Shown here: one piece after another, positions 54,711-64,000 of the stretch
Layout of the letters: each line of letters starts with the position of its first letter
How positions within the stretch are numbered: the first letter of the stretch is position 1
Assembly: GCF_963678635.1 (NCBI RefSeq)
Contig: NC_087065.1
Location: forward strand, 22,837,254 to 22,901,253
Length of the DNA stretch: 64,000 nt
Direction of reading: 5' to 3'
Origin: Symsagittifera roscoffensis
Lineage: Eukaryota; Xenacoelomorpha; Acoela; Convolutidae
Position numbers and translations under genes: made by a program
The notes under the pieces: model-generated
Told to the model about the DNA's origin: nothing
What the model saw: the letters and a program-made list of their open reading frames with translations, nothing else
Database searches by the model: none

Positions 54711-55202
54711 ACCGATGTAGACCCGGCCTACCTGGTCACTTGCATCAGTCACGTGAGCTTTAGTGTAAATGTCTATGCCGACCACATTCATCAAAATTGG
54801 ATATGGGCCAAAAACTTCAATGGAGTGTGCATCTACTTCCATGAGTCTCGTGCATCCTGTTGTGAGCAACGCTCTCACCGCCCTATAATCCAACTTGGGA
54901 TCTTTCTCTCTCAGGTAATCCGCGTAGATGTCTAGAAGTACCAGCGTGATCTCGGACGGTTCACACTAGTTCTTCACCACCTGATGGCCTGCGACTGATA
55001 TGATCGACATTGTTTTCGTCCCCTCTCTTGTCATGCCAAAGGTCTTCCCCGAGATGACATTCAACTTTAGATCCTGCTTCTTGGGTTCCTGGTTGTCCTC
55101 TTCTTTCGTTGTTCTCCATAGAATGTCAAGTTTCTCGCGCAGCTCTGTGTTCTCCAACTCAGACCTTACCCACTGCTCAATTTCTTTCGTAGCCAACTCT
55201 TG
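54711..55202 (-). pseudogene. Gypsy copy G1: region between nucleocapsid and protease
   Basis: Frames 54,966-55,196 (RSELENTELREKLDILWRTT, coiled-coil-like; LNVISGKTFGMTREGTKT) and 54,708-54,893 (RALLTTGCTRLMEVDAHSIE, GIDIYTKAHVTDASDQVG) in order on the minus strand. The corresponding segment in copy G2 is one uninterrupted frame (59,045-59,830). It could be part of the protease domain's N-terminal extension. No known motif. Confidence 0.5.
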
Positions 55203-55782
55203 CTAAACAATCTGTAAGGCCGTCCGTGCCGCTAGCCCATAATCCACTTTGAGCGCACCGACTGATTCTGCCTCAGGGCTAGAGGCAATTGCCTCATCAG
55301 GTAAGATCTTTATCTTCTTGTTCGTGAATGTGCCTGGTGTCACCTCTGTCTTCGGCGATTCGGCTTCATTCATCAGGCGTGCTAGGCTATCCTTGACCCC
55401 TGAAAGCGCCTCTTCATGGCGGGGATGCTTCGCGTCCGCTACTGCATCCAAGAATTGAGTGCAATCCGACTTGAAATGTCCCTCCAAATTACAGAAGAAG
55501 CATATCGGTCCATACTTCATTATGAGCCCTCTCACATACTCTTCGTGGTCCTTCCTCGTCGCTTGCGTCAACGTCATCAAGAAAGTAGCCTATCGCCTTC
55601 ATTTTTTGCTGGTAAGTAGAACAGGCTGAAACATGGTGGTCCATCGAATCACAATTCGCACTTGACCTCCTTTTATCCATGTCGTCACGAGGTCTAGACC
55701 AACTGGAATTCGCGCCAGTATTTGTTCCACTGTAGTTATCGTAATTGCTGTAACGATTTTGCGCCCTTGGTTTTATGAGCAA
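55203..55782 (-). pseudogene. Gypsy copy G1: nucleocapsid with two zinc knuckles
   Basis: Frame 55,489-55,782 has CDSMDHHVSAC (a knuckle whose first Cys is out of the perfect pattern) and AIGYFLDDVDASDE. Frame 55,203-55,580 has the intact CCHC knuckle CFFCNLEGHFKSDC. Upstream are Arg/Asn/Ser-rich residues (PRAQNRYSNYDNYSG). Nucleocapsid proteins bind element RNA. A 16-bp difference relative to copy G2 near 55,545-55,560 causes the frameshift between the two knuckles. Confidence 0.75.
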
Positions 55783-56100
55783 TTACTCACGCGACTTCAT
55801 GCCCAAATCATCGAGCGTGGGCAGTTGATCTAGCGATAGGGTGAAATGTGAGGCCAACATGGTTTTTACTCCATTCGTGAATTTTGAGGCAATGGCCAAG
55901 TTCCGCTCCGATATCCTCTCGTCAGGGTTGCTTTTCCTTCTGAGTAACTCGAGGTCATCCAAAAACTTGTCTATTGATTCGTCATCTCTTTGACGCCTCT
56001 TTTCAAACTTCGCCATAGCTTGATGCTCCTGTACAGCCAAGCCGAAACGATTCAGCAAGATGTCGAATTTTTTGCGAGCACTGTCTGGTTCGTTAACTCC
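55783..56100 (-). pseudogene. Gypsy copy G1: gag capsid C-terminal part
   Basis: 91 codons with MLNRFGLAVQEHQAMAKFEK, RRQRDDESIDKFLDDLELLR and SERNLAIASKFTNGVKTMLA, the helical pattern of the retrotransposon gag capsid (F..R.Q...ES...F...L..L). It stops at TAA 55,783-55,785 just before the nucleocapsid frame. Copy G2 has the same stop at 60,362, so it is shared and old. Confidence 0.75.
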
Positions 56101-57165
56101 TTTTCGCCATTACACAGCTCAGGGCCGTGCCCTCTAGGTTGCTTGTCAGTGCGCTGCATTCCTGTTTCTTGGAGAGATTCTCCTCCTCAAAATGTAAATT
56201 CATCACCTCTATCCAGGTATTGATGCAGCCTTCTGATTCGTCCTGGTTTGATTTGGGCTTTTTGAGTGTCCTTTTTGACCTCTCTCCTCTCTCGGTTGAC
56301 TTCGAGAGTTTGGTGATGAATGTTTCAAGAGATCTGTTCAAAGGCTCAAACATTGAAGTGTACATCGTTGTGTCCTGCAAGACGGTAGTCAGATCCGGCA
56401 CTGATCTGACTTGTGGCATTGTCGGTAACCGTGCCCCCGACGTGGCATCCGCTTCTGGCTTGGCCGGATTCGTCCGACCTGGATGCCCTGGATCTCTACC
56501 TATGGTTAGATTCGAAACTCGTTCTTGATCTCGGCTGAGCCCCTGCATAACTGCCGGCGCCGTCTCCGTCAGTCGCATGGTGTGAGTCCCCCATTGGAGG
56601 GGGACGCTTGTCCCAGTTGCTACCGCTGAAGATCTCATCATGCTTCCGCATCATCAGGTCAGCTTTGGCATCTAACTTTTTCTCCAGGATAGTCATCGTA
56701 TAAGCATGGGTGTTGTCATGATCGTTCAACACCGCTCGATCTCTCTCGTCATCCTAGTGTCTCTTTCTTGTGACTCCTTGGTTGCCAATGCCAAGTTTTC
56801 CGCCAGGCACTGATCGGTGTCCCGAATCAGCTAGGTCTGATCCCTTCTCGCTTGTGACTTCGCGTCTGTCAGCTCGTCTCTCAATCTTTCATGGCCTTTT
56901 TGAGCCCTTTCTTCAACTCGATCCATCCTCTTGTTCATATCGTGTCGCAGTTCTTCAAGGCCTGTCATTACACCGGCAAACATGTCACTCAAGTCACCAG
57001 CCGTTCCCAGCACTGTGGTAAGACCCAGAGACGATGTCGTCAATTGAGTTTGCAGCCTGGTGCTCGATGATGCACCACCCTTTGGTGTGCCCATCGCCAT
57101 CATCAGCCTATCGTATGTCGAGGTTGCTCCCATCGTCATCTCATCCGACATTGGTCTAGTGGTGT
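56093..57165 (-). pseudogene. Gypsy copy G1: N-terminal gag (incomplete)
   Basis: Frame 56,093-56,641 (182 codons) includes WIEVMNLHFEEENLSKKQEC and SNLEGTALSCVMAKR, the usual start of a Gypsy gag core. Frame 56,831-57,165 has GLEELRHDMNKRMDRVEERA, QKGHERLRDELTDAKSQARR, a coiled coil, and SSSTRLQTQL. Frames 56,496-56,732 connect the two. Frameshifts near 56,640 and 56,755. At 57,165 homology to gag ends abruptly and pol sequence of copy G2 begins, so the first 140 or so codons present in G2 (61,730-62,375) are missing. Confidence 0.7.
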
Positions 57166-57354
57166 CAAGTTCACCGTCTTGCTTAGCAGGGCTATGCTGT
57201 TGATACCCAGTCTGGTCAGTTCTTGCTGCACCAGATTTGATCAAACTAGCAAATCCAACGGAACCAGATCACCTTTCGCCAACATCTTTATCTCAGCAGC
57301 GGTTTCCACGGGAAGTTCACGGTGTCCTGGTATGGGGTTCCCGGACTTGTCAAG
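57166..57354 (-). pseudogene. Gypsy copy G2: linker stub at the G1/G2 junction
   Basis: Corresponds to 51,780-51,981 of copy G1 (LTRLGINSIALLSKT-like). It stops at about 57,165, where gag of copy G1 starts in the same direction. No LTR lies between the copies. Confidence 0.7.
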
Positions 57355-57966
57355 CTACTTGGTGAGTGGTAGCTTGTCATAAGTCTCCTCATCCAGAAAT
57401 AAGAAACCACCCATGATTTTTGCCTGGTTAGCCTGCTTCTCCTCTAATCGCTCATAGAACTCAGTCTTTCGGCTAAGACTGTCGGCATTCTGGTGTTTGT
57501 CACGTTTTCGATGCTCTATAATCATGTGATAGCCTTCCAGACGCACGATCCAGCGACCAATATAGCTTTGGTCTATCGAATAAGTCTTCAGCCAGGCAAG
57601 AGCACGATTGTCTACACGCAACTTGGAGGGAGCACTCCCTAAGTAGGCTCTGTATTTTTCAACGAAAGTGATCACCGCAAAAATCTCCGCCTTTGGTACA
57701 CCGTACTTCATTTAAGTGTCACTCAGGACCTTTTTTCCGTAAGCTATTGTTCTGAAAACAGTCCTTCCATTCCACACCTGTTCTTGGTGAAGTATGGCCG
57801 ATATCGCGACTACTGATGCATCTGTGTCTAATACAAACATCCCCTTTTCTGTCGGCATGCCGAGGACCGAAACCACGCAAAGTTTGCGCCTGATATTTTC
57901 AATGGAGACCTGAGCCTCGTCAGTCCTGCTAAATTTCTTACCCTTATTTCGCATCAACTTCTGCAT
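57355..57966 (-). pseudogene. Gypsy copy G2: RNase H
   Basis: Frame 57,712-57,966 has MFVLDTDASVVAISAILHQE with the first catalytic Asp, and frame 57,355-57,711 continues in phase after a single TAA (57,712-57,714) with KYGVPKAEIFAVITFVEKYR (Glu), LRVDNRALAWLKTYS (Asp) and ADSLSRKTEF. The RNase H core residues are thus complete apart from the stop. This is the best preserved RNase H in the window. It lies downstream of the G2 reverse transcriptase. Confidence 0.83.
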
Positions 57967-58650
57967 GGAGTATATCTTGTCAGCATACCCTCTGATAAAC
58001 TCTCAGTAGTAATTAGCGAATCCGAGAAAGCTCATCAATTGCGTGTCGTTCTTTGGTGCCTTCCATGTCAACACCGCTTGAACCGCTTCGGGATCCGGTC
58101 TGACCCCGTGTTTATCTACAAGGCGACCCAGATACTTGATTGAGTCTCTCAGGATTTCGCACTTGGAAGGTTTGCATTTCAGGCCGGCCTAATTCATACA
58201 AGTACGGAACTCGTCTAGTCTCTCTATATCGTCCTCCAGCGTTGATGTCGCGATGACCACGTCATCAACGTAACACATTATGAGGTTGCCATACTTTTTA
58301 GTTACATTCGTGAGTGCCTGGGTCATTAATCATTGGAACGTAGCCGTCGCATTGCATAGTCCAAACGGCATTCTTTTCCACTGGTACAGCCCCAGTTCAC
58401 ACGCGAAGCCTGTTTTCTCTCGATCTTGTTTTCTGAGGGGCACTTGCCAGAACGCAGAGCCCAAATTCAACGTCGTGAAGAATTTTGCATCTCCTAACTT
58501 GGAGAGGCTCTCGTCGATGCGGGGAATCGGGTATGAGTCCTTTATCGTTACCGCAGTCAGGCAGCGGAAATCACAACAAAACCTATCTTGCCCCCCATCG
58601 TTTTTGCCATGACCACAGCAAAAGCCGACGGTTCGATCATGTCATATTTA
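57967..58650 (-). pseudogene. Gypsy copy G2: reverse transcriptase
   Basis: No long minus frame, but the same motifs as in copy G1 can be read: CCDFRCLTAVTIKDSYP-like, TTLNLGSAFWQ with the same Asn for Asp (codon 58,465-58,467), MPFGLCNATATFQ (Gly present here, Ala in G1), CYVDDVVIAT near 58,250-58,280 and MSFLGFANYY near 58,010-58,045. Stops and small indels occur. Without the motif A Asp it could not have worked. Confidence 0.8.
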
Positions 58651-58812
58651 TGTCATAATAAGATTTCAATTTTTTTTTCTGAATGCTTCGAATTTGTGTG
58701 GGGTCATTCTCCTAGCTACCCCCTATCGATTCATGTCACAATAAGATTTCAATTTTTTTTCTGAATGCTTCGAATTTGTGTGGGGTCATTCTCCTAGCTA
58801 CCCCCTATGAGG
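58651..58812. repeat. 82-bp tandem duplication in copy G2
   Basis: The stretch from AAGATTTCAATTTTTTTT to CTAGCTACCCCCTATCGATT at 58,661-58,742 is repeated at 58,743-58,812. Copy G1 has the segment once (53,532-53,598) followed by a hairpin. Confidence 0.85.
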
Positions 58813-59290
58813 TACCGAACCCTCATCTATTTCTATCTCATGTTCTACAAAACTGCAGCAGCCTATATCAACCTTTTGCATAAAAAAACGTCTGCATTTC
58901 GATTCAACACCGCTCTGAACGAGTCTAGCTCCTTATCTGGTAATTTGTTTTTCAAGTGCTCCATCTCAGGTAGGACCGGCTTTGATGCTAACTCTGATTC
59001 CGTTTGTCTCTCAGGAAAATTTGAGCAACTAGACAGCCCATTGTCTAATTTGATTTCATTGAAAACAACTTTTTAGAAGACTTCAAGTCACTTATTCTCT
59101 TTAATATGCATTCTTGCTTGGCATGTAAAAGACAGACAGTTACATCGTATCTCTTAAAGTTCTCCACACTCTGATAGTCTGTGTGTAGAGGCAATGCATA
59201 GCCAAGCTTTTTCCCTCGTTGTATCGTCACGGTTGTTGCCTCTGTGTTCAACAACACACTCACACACAGTCCGCTCTGAGTGAGTGAGAA
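58813..59290 (-). pseudogene. Gypsy copy G2: protease-reverse transcriptase linker
   Basis: Equivalent to 53,630-54,070 of G1 (NADVFLCKRLI-like, CSNFPERQTESELASKPVLP). It continues directly, in one frame with 59,045-59,830, into sequence that in G1 lies upstream of the protease. The protease has been cut out between CTCACTCACTTCTCACTC-type sequence and the GCAACCGATGTAGATC word near 59,292. Confidence 0.65.
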
Positions 59291-59830
59291 GCAACCGATG
59301 TAGATCCGGCCTACCTGGTCACTTGCAGCGGTCACGTGAGCTTTAGTGTAAATGTCTATGCCGCCCACATTCATCAAAATTGGATATGGGCCAAAAACTT
59401 CAATGTAGTGTGCATCTACTTCCATGAGTCTCGTCCATCCTGTTGTGAGCAACGCTCTCACGACCCTATAATCCAACTTGGGATCTTTCTCTCTCAGGTA
59501 TTCCGCGTAGATGTCTAGAAGTACCAGCGTGATCTCGGACGGTTCACACAAGTTCTTTGCCACCTGATGGCCTGCGACTGATATGATCAACATTGTTTTC
59601 GTCCCCTCTCTTGTCATGCCGAAGGTCTTCCCCGAGATGACATTCAACTTAAGATCCTGCTTCTTGGTTTCCTGATTGTCCTCTTCTTTCGTTGTTCTCC
59701 CTAGAATGTCAAGTTTCTCGCGCAGCTCTGTGATCTCCAACTCAGACCTTACCCACTGCTCAACTTCTTTCGTAGCCAACTCTTGCTGAACAACCTGTAA
59801 GGCCGTCCGTGCCGCTAGCCCATAATCCAC
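59045..59830 (-). pseudogene. Gypsy copy G2: long frame bridging nucleocapsid and linker
   Basis: 261 codons on the minus strand, the longest clean frame of G2. It holds MDYGLAARTALQVVQQELAT, a coiled-coil-like EVEQWVRSELEITELREKLD, LNVISGKTFGMTREGTKT, MEVDAHYIEVFGPYPI and GGIDIYTKAHVTAASDQVG, then switches at the deletion joint to FSLTQSGLCVSVLLNTEATT and QECILKRISDLKSSKKLFS. It keeps the frame because the deletion of about 640 bp removed the protease in a frame-compatible way. No enzyme motif remains. Confidence 0.65.
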
Positions 59831-59848
59831 TTTGAGCGCACCGACTGA

Positions 59849-60361
59849 CTATGCCGCAGCGCAAGAGGCAATCGCCTCATCAGGTAAGGTCTTTATCTTC
59901 TTGTTCGTGAATGTGCCTGGTGTCACCTCTGTCTTCGGCGATTCGGCTTCATTCATCAGGCTTGCTAGGCTAGCCTTGACCCCTGAAAGCGCCTCTTCAT
60001 GGCGGGGATGCTTCGCGTCCGCCACTGCATCCGAGAATTGAGTGCAATCCGACTTGAAATGTCCCTCTAAATTACAGAAGAAGCATATCGGTCCATACTT
60101 CATTATGGGCCCTCTCACATACTCTTCGTGGTCCTCGTCGCTTGCATCAACGTCGTCAAGAAAGTAGCCTATCGCCTTCATTTTTTGCTGGTAAGTAGAA
60201 CAGGCTGAAACATGGTGGTCCATCAAACCACAATTCGCACTTGACCTCATTTTATCCATGTCGTGAGGAGGTCTGTACCAACTGGAATTCGCGCCAGTAT
60301 TTGTTCCACTGTAGAAGCCGTAATTGCTGTAACGATTTTGCGCCCTTGGTTTTATAAGCAA
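59849..60361 (-). pseudogene. Gypsy copy G2: nucleocapsid with two zinc knuckles
   Basis: 170 codons in one frame: LIKPRAQNRYSNYGFYSGTN, SSANCGLMDHHVSAC (first knuckle), IGYFLDDVDASDEDHEEYVR, CFFCNLEGHFKSDC (second, CCHC) and LPDEAIASCAA. Unlike G1 the two knuckles are in the same frame. The role would be RNA binding and packaging. A TAA at its 5' side (60,362-60,364) separates it from gag, as in G1. Confidence 0.8.
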
Positions 60362-60671
60362 TTACTCACGCGACTTCATGCCCAAATCATCGGGCGTGGG
60401 CAGTTGATCTAGCGATAGGGTGAAATGTGAGGCCAACATGGTTTTTACTCCATTCGTGAATTTTGAGGCAATGGCCAAGTTCCGCTCCGATATCCTCTCG
60501 TCAGGGTTGCTTTTCCTTCTGAGTAACTCGAGGTCATCCAAAAACTTGTCTATTGATTCGTCATCTCTTTGACGCCTCTTTTCAAACTTCGCCATAGCTT
60601 GATGCTCCTGTACAGCCAAGCTGAAACGATTCAGCAAGATGTCGAATTTTTTGCGAGCACTGTCTGGTTCG
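60362..60671 (-). pseudogene. Gypsy copy G2: gag capsid C-terminal part
   Basis: 91 codons almost identical to 55,783-56,058 (two amino acid differences by eye), with FEKRRQRDDESIDKFLDDLE. It shares the terminal stop with G1. Offset between the copies is exactly 4579 bp here and across 60,672-61,220. Confidence 0.75.
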
Positions 60672-61533
60672 TTAACTCCTTTTCGCCATTACACAGCTCA
60701 GGGCCGTGCCCTCTAGGTTTCTTGTCAGTGCGCTGCATTCCTGTTTCTTGGAGAGATTCTCCTCCTCAAAATTTAAATTCATCACCTCTATCCAGGTATC
60801 GATGCAGCCATCTGATTCGTCCTGGTTTGATTTGGGCTTTTTGAGTGTCCTTTTTGACCTCTCTCCTATCTCGGTTGACTTCGAGAGTTTGGTGATGAAT
60901 GTTTCAAGAGATCTGTTCAAAGGCTCAAACATTGAAGTGTACATCGTTGTGTCCTGCAAGACGGTAGTCAGATCCGGCACTGATCTGACTTGTGGCATTG
61001 TCGGTAACCGTGCCCCCGACGTGGCATCCGCTTCTGGCTTGGCCGGATTTGTCCGACCTGGATGCCCTGGATCTCTACCTATGGTTAGATTCGAAACTCG
61101 TTCTTGATCTCGGCTGAGCCCCTGTATAACTGCCGGCGCCGTCTCCGTCAGTCGCATGGTGTGAGTCCTCCATTGGAGCGGGACGCTTGTCCCAGTTGCT
61201 ACCGCTGAAGATCTCATCATGCTTCCGCATCATCAGGTCAGCTTTAGCATCTAACTTTTTCTCCAGGATAGTCATCGTATAAGCATGGGTGTTGTCATGA
61301 TTGTTCAACAACCGCTCGATTTCTCTCGCCATCCTACTGTCTCTTTCTTGTGACTCCTTGGTTGCCAGCGCCAGCTTTCCGCCAGGCACTGATCAGTGTC
61401 CCGAATCAGCTAGGTCTGATCCCTTCTCGCTTGTGACTTTGCGTCTGTCAGCTCGTCTCTCAATCTTTCATGGCCTTTTTGAGCCCTTTCTTCAACTCGA
61501 TCCATCTTCTTGTTCATATCAAGTCGCAGTTCT
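60672..61533 (-). pseudogene. Gypsy copy G2: gag core and upstream coil
   Basis: Frame 60,672-61,220 (182 codons; WIEVMNLNFEEENLSKKQEC, RNLEGTALSCVMAKR) and frame 61,075-61,389 (RMAREIERLLNNHDNTHAYT, ILEKKLDAKADLMMRKHDEI, a coiled coil). 61,390-61,533 corresponds to the second coil of G1 but is out of frame here. Sequence between the copies is very similar, which points to a late duplication or conversion. Confidence 0.72.
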
Positions 61534-62375
61534 TCAAGGCGTCATTGCACCGGCAAACATGTCACTCAAGTCACCAGCCGTTCCCAGCACTGTGGTAAGA
61601 CCCAGAGACGATGACGTCAATTGAGTTTGCAGCCTGGTGCTCGATGATGCAGCAACCTTTTGTGTGCCCATCGCCATCATCAGCGTCTTGTATGTCGAGG
61701 TTGCTCCCATCGTCATCTCATCCGACATTGGTCTAGTCGGCGAGACAGACAACGCTTTCTTGCTCTTCTTCTGACTCGGGCTAGGTGTAAAGTCCATGTC
61801 CGAGTGCACCATCCCCGGACCGTCACATCCAGAAGACAATCCATCAGTTTGAACGTACAATCCATGCGTTCATCGTACTTTGTCTTGAAGCTTCTTTTCG
61901 CTTTTGAGAGTTCACGATTGTTCCTTTCTCCGACTATCGTTTTTGGTCTCTGATTTGGACGTCCCCTTAAACATGAGTTCCTCTCGTACTCCGACCTCGG
62001 AACGCTCCGAGGTCTCTTGAGTTTTCTCGGTTTCTTCCTGCTCAGAATCCTCGCCAGGTCTCCCAGGTCCTCGCGATGGTGGTGGTGGGGTCGGATTAGC
62101 GTTTGCTCCCCTTCCTCGAAGGGATCAATGGGTGTCACGTTAGCAGCTCTGGCCTCGGCGTCCCGTTTTTCATCACCATCTCGATTCTTCTCCTTTCTTA
62201 GTTTCATTCCGCTCACTGAAAGATCACTATGACCTTCACTTGATTGTTCACAAACGAAAACGTCGGAAATGCTACTAATCGAGGATTGGCTACGCCGTGA
62301 TTTGAATCTCAGCGTGCTTCCCGTGCTCAGCCTGGGAATCTTAGTTGATTCTCCTAGCGAGTCTCTGCGCTGCAT
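61534..62375 (-). pseudogene. Gypsy copy G2: gag N-terminus
   Basis: ATG at 62,373-62,375 (MQRRDSLGESTKIPRL) opens a charged, Ser/Arg-rich stretch (LRFKSRRSQSSISSISDV), HHHHREDLGDLARILSRKKP and PKTIVGERNNRELSKAKRSF, open to 61,713. A frameshift near 61,850 moves to frame 61,534-61,860 (GMVHSDMDFTPSPSQKKSKK, TRPMSDEMTMGATSTY). Basic N-terminal regions are common in Gypsy gag. This part is missing from G1. Confidence 0.6.
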
Positions 62376-64000
62376 AATTCGTGATAACAAAATTATCTTT
62401 TGACGACAATGCACAAGCTCCAAAAAAAATTAAAAAAAATTGCTTAAGCCTGCTTACTCAACTCCTTCATTACCAAAAATATCCCTTCAATCTCTTAGAG
62501 ATGCTATCAGTGACTCAGCTAAAGTTACACACAGGGCCTATCCAGTGTTAAGTTATTACTAATTCCACACAGTCACCTAGTAGAACAGTATCACAAAACT
62601 TCGAATGATATTATTAGTAGTCGTTAATCAAAATTAATGTACCCTCCTTTGCGGCAAAATATCCGAGCTAAGACCCTGAACTCGGAAGTTTGCAATCGAT
62701 GGAGGGTGCAATTGGACCGCACCAACTGTGCCCCCACCACTTAAATTTTAATGAAATAGTACCCGAAGGATACTAAAATTGTATCAACGTTACCCAACAT
62801 TCGTTGTGGATGTTGCCTTGTTGCCTCTTGCTGATTCAGGAGCACGTCTGTCAGATTGCCACTCTACCCTCCGGTCACCGGCAAAATTATCATTAACGTG
62901 CGTAAATACTCAAACAACACTCAAGGGAAGGTACATTACCCACCACCAAAACCTTCAAACTTTCAATCAGAAATGATAAAAATCATTCTGAAACAACAAC
63001 AATAGGAAGGCCAGATCTCGTCCCGTCCCAAAATAATAAATAAACTGTCGTTATATATTTTTTTTTACTGTTTTTGGTCTTTTTTATGGGTATTTTACTG
63101 TTTTTTGTACTTTCTTGTTTTCAAGTAATTTTATTTTTGGTTTTTTCTTAGTTATACACTCTTTTTATTGGGTTTTACGCTTTCTCTTTAATTGTTTTTG
63201 ATCCGAGGGTCTTTGGACAGGCGGGCTCGCGACTTCCCACCTAACACTCCGGCCCCGGAGTTTTTGGTCTCAACTAAGTTAAAAAGCTAAAAAGTACCAG
63301 GCGGAGGGTCGGTACCTTCCGCCTAAAACAACAAAAGACATTAAGGCCCCTAACTCGGGCATACGCCTGGAGCGGAAGGTTCGTCGCTGAAACAATTGCT
63401 GATCATGATGGTCTTATGCTTTTAACAGGCCTTCCCAAGAGCGCCATAAAAACGTCTATGTAACATTCGCCCAAATACTACATAGTGACGGTGCGTAGAA
63501 AAAGCACCTATTGACGACTGGCCGGCGTCAGTTACCTAAGTTCTACCCGTTTTTCACCATCTCGACCTAGCCTAATGGTTTTCTGGTCTGTTTAGGGCTA
63601 AGTAAAAGTTTTTAGGCCAGAATTCAAACGATTTTTGATAAGTTTTCGTTTGCATGCGAAAACAACCACATAACTGGGTCTCGGATCCCCAGACTACGTG
63701 ATTGCTATCAAAAACACGGCTCGAATATCATACTTTACTATGTTTTTATATCAGTCTATATCAGTTATATACTAAATCCATTGGAGATGAATTGACCCTT
63801 TCCTCTTTCTAGCTACTCATGCTCCGAAATACTAAACAGTATTGGAGTTAATTCAAATGTTCAGGGATTTAAAGTAGCTAAAAATATGCGTTTATTACAG
63901 TCTCTCAGCATATATCAGTCTCCGGGCACCTGGCTTCCAACTCCGTACTTCCCTGGAAATAACGTCGTTAACTTCTGAATTTCGTGGCACGGAAGGGTAC
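62376..64000. other. Non-coding 5' flank of copy G2, possible leader or LTR
   Basis: No gene recognised. 62,376-63,000 is mixed sequence with a CCCCCACC patch near 62,735. 63,050-63,190 is T-rich on the plus strand (A-rich in element direction). Two hairpins lie at 63,246-63,261 (ACTCCGG-CC-CCGGAGT, followed by TTTTT) and 63,300-63,323 (GGCGGA to TCCGCC around GGTACC). By position it should contain the element leader and LTR, but no second copy of this stretch is in the window, so an LTR cannot be shown. Confidence 0.4.

Noticed and set aside
56127-61107. 133-codon plus-strand frames at 56,127 and 60,706
   Set aside because: Antisense to gag in both Gypsy copies. Their conservation follows from the duplication.
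61713-62423. 236-codon minus frame taken as a complete protein ending in an Arg-rich tail
   Set aside because: The last 50 or so codons (LHLARVRRRARKR) are the out-of-frame continuation after a frameshift near 61,850; the true gag sequence continues in the frame 61,534-61,860.
63220-63245. TGGGAAGTCGCGAGCCC (minus strand) as a tRNA primer-binding site of G2
   Set aside because: It begins TGG, but I could not match it to a plausible tRNA 3' end and no LTR edge can be shown next to it.

Overview
The window looks like repeat-rich nuclear DNA of an invertebrate animal. I cannot name the species. It holds LTR retrotransposon genes of the Ty3/Gypsy type, a non-LTR (LINE) reverse transcriptase, relics of a protein-primed family-B DNA polymerase of the Maverick/Polinton kind, long satellite-like tandem repeats and a 200-N assembly gap. 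I see no operons, no tRNA or rRNA gene, no CRISPR array and no host gene I can name. Almost every coding stretch is a broken mobile-element gene.

Layout. 1-17.6 kb is very AT-rich and consists of about eleven tandem units of roughly 1.55 kb with no credible genes; its last two units are an almost identical 1437-bp duplication. 17.6-28.6 kb has two related AT-rich blocks (17.6-19.5 and 26.7-28.6 kb). Between them lie two tandem copies of a minus-strand DNA polymerase B relic, each fused to a Gypsy RNase H fragment, and then further satellite units. 28.6-40.1 kb holds pieces of one Gypsy family in conflicting orientations: a minus-strand copy A without reverse transcriptase; a plus-strand copy B with gag, protease, reverse transcriptase, RNase H, integrase and an envelope-like third frame; and a fragment C. 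The LTRs are arranged head to head.

40.1-44.8 kb contains a small foldback or MITE-like element made of CGATAC repeats, one unrecognised ORF, a 168-bp tandem repeat interrupted by a 5'-truncated LINE, and a 38-bp palindrome. A gap of exactly 200 N follows (44,799-44,998).

From 45 to 62.4 kb the DNA is visibly richer in GC and all coding traces are on the minus strand. Two head-to-tail partial copies of a second Gypsy-type element occupy 50.5-57.2 kb (copy G1) and 57.2-62.4 kb (copy G2). Downstream of G1 in the same direction come a macro-domain-like ORF, a coiled-coil ORF, an SGNH/GDSL hydrolase-like ORF and a second SGNH-like ORF. These may be the 3' cargo of a large element or a separate element. 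62.4-64 kb has no gene I recognise.

How the parts relate. Gag, protease, reverse transcriptase, RNase H and integrase are the usual parts of one replication machine, but no copy here is intact. Shared inactivating changes (Asp to Asn in motif A of both G1 and G2 reverse transcriptases; Asp to His in motif A of both polymerase B copies) suggest that local duplication multiplied elements already dead. The most unusual points are the association of SGNH and macro-type modules with a Gypsy element, the head-to-head Gypsy structure, and the duplicated polymerase B-RNase H chimera. Domain calls come from motif recognition by eye; no database search was run, and percentages or boundaries are approximate unless given to the base.
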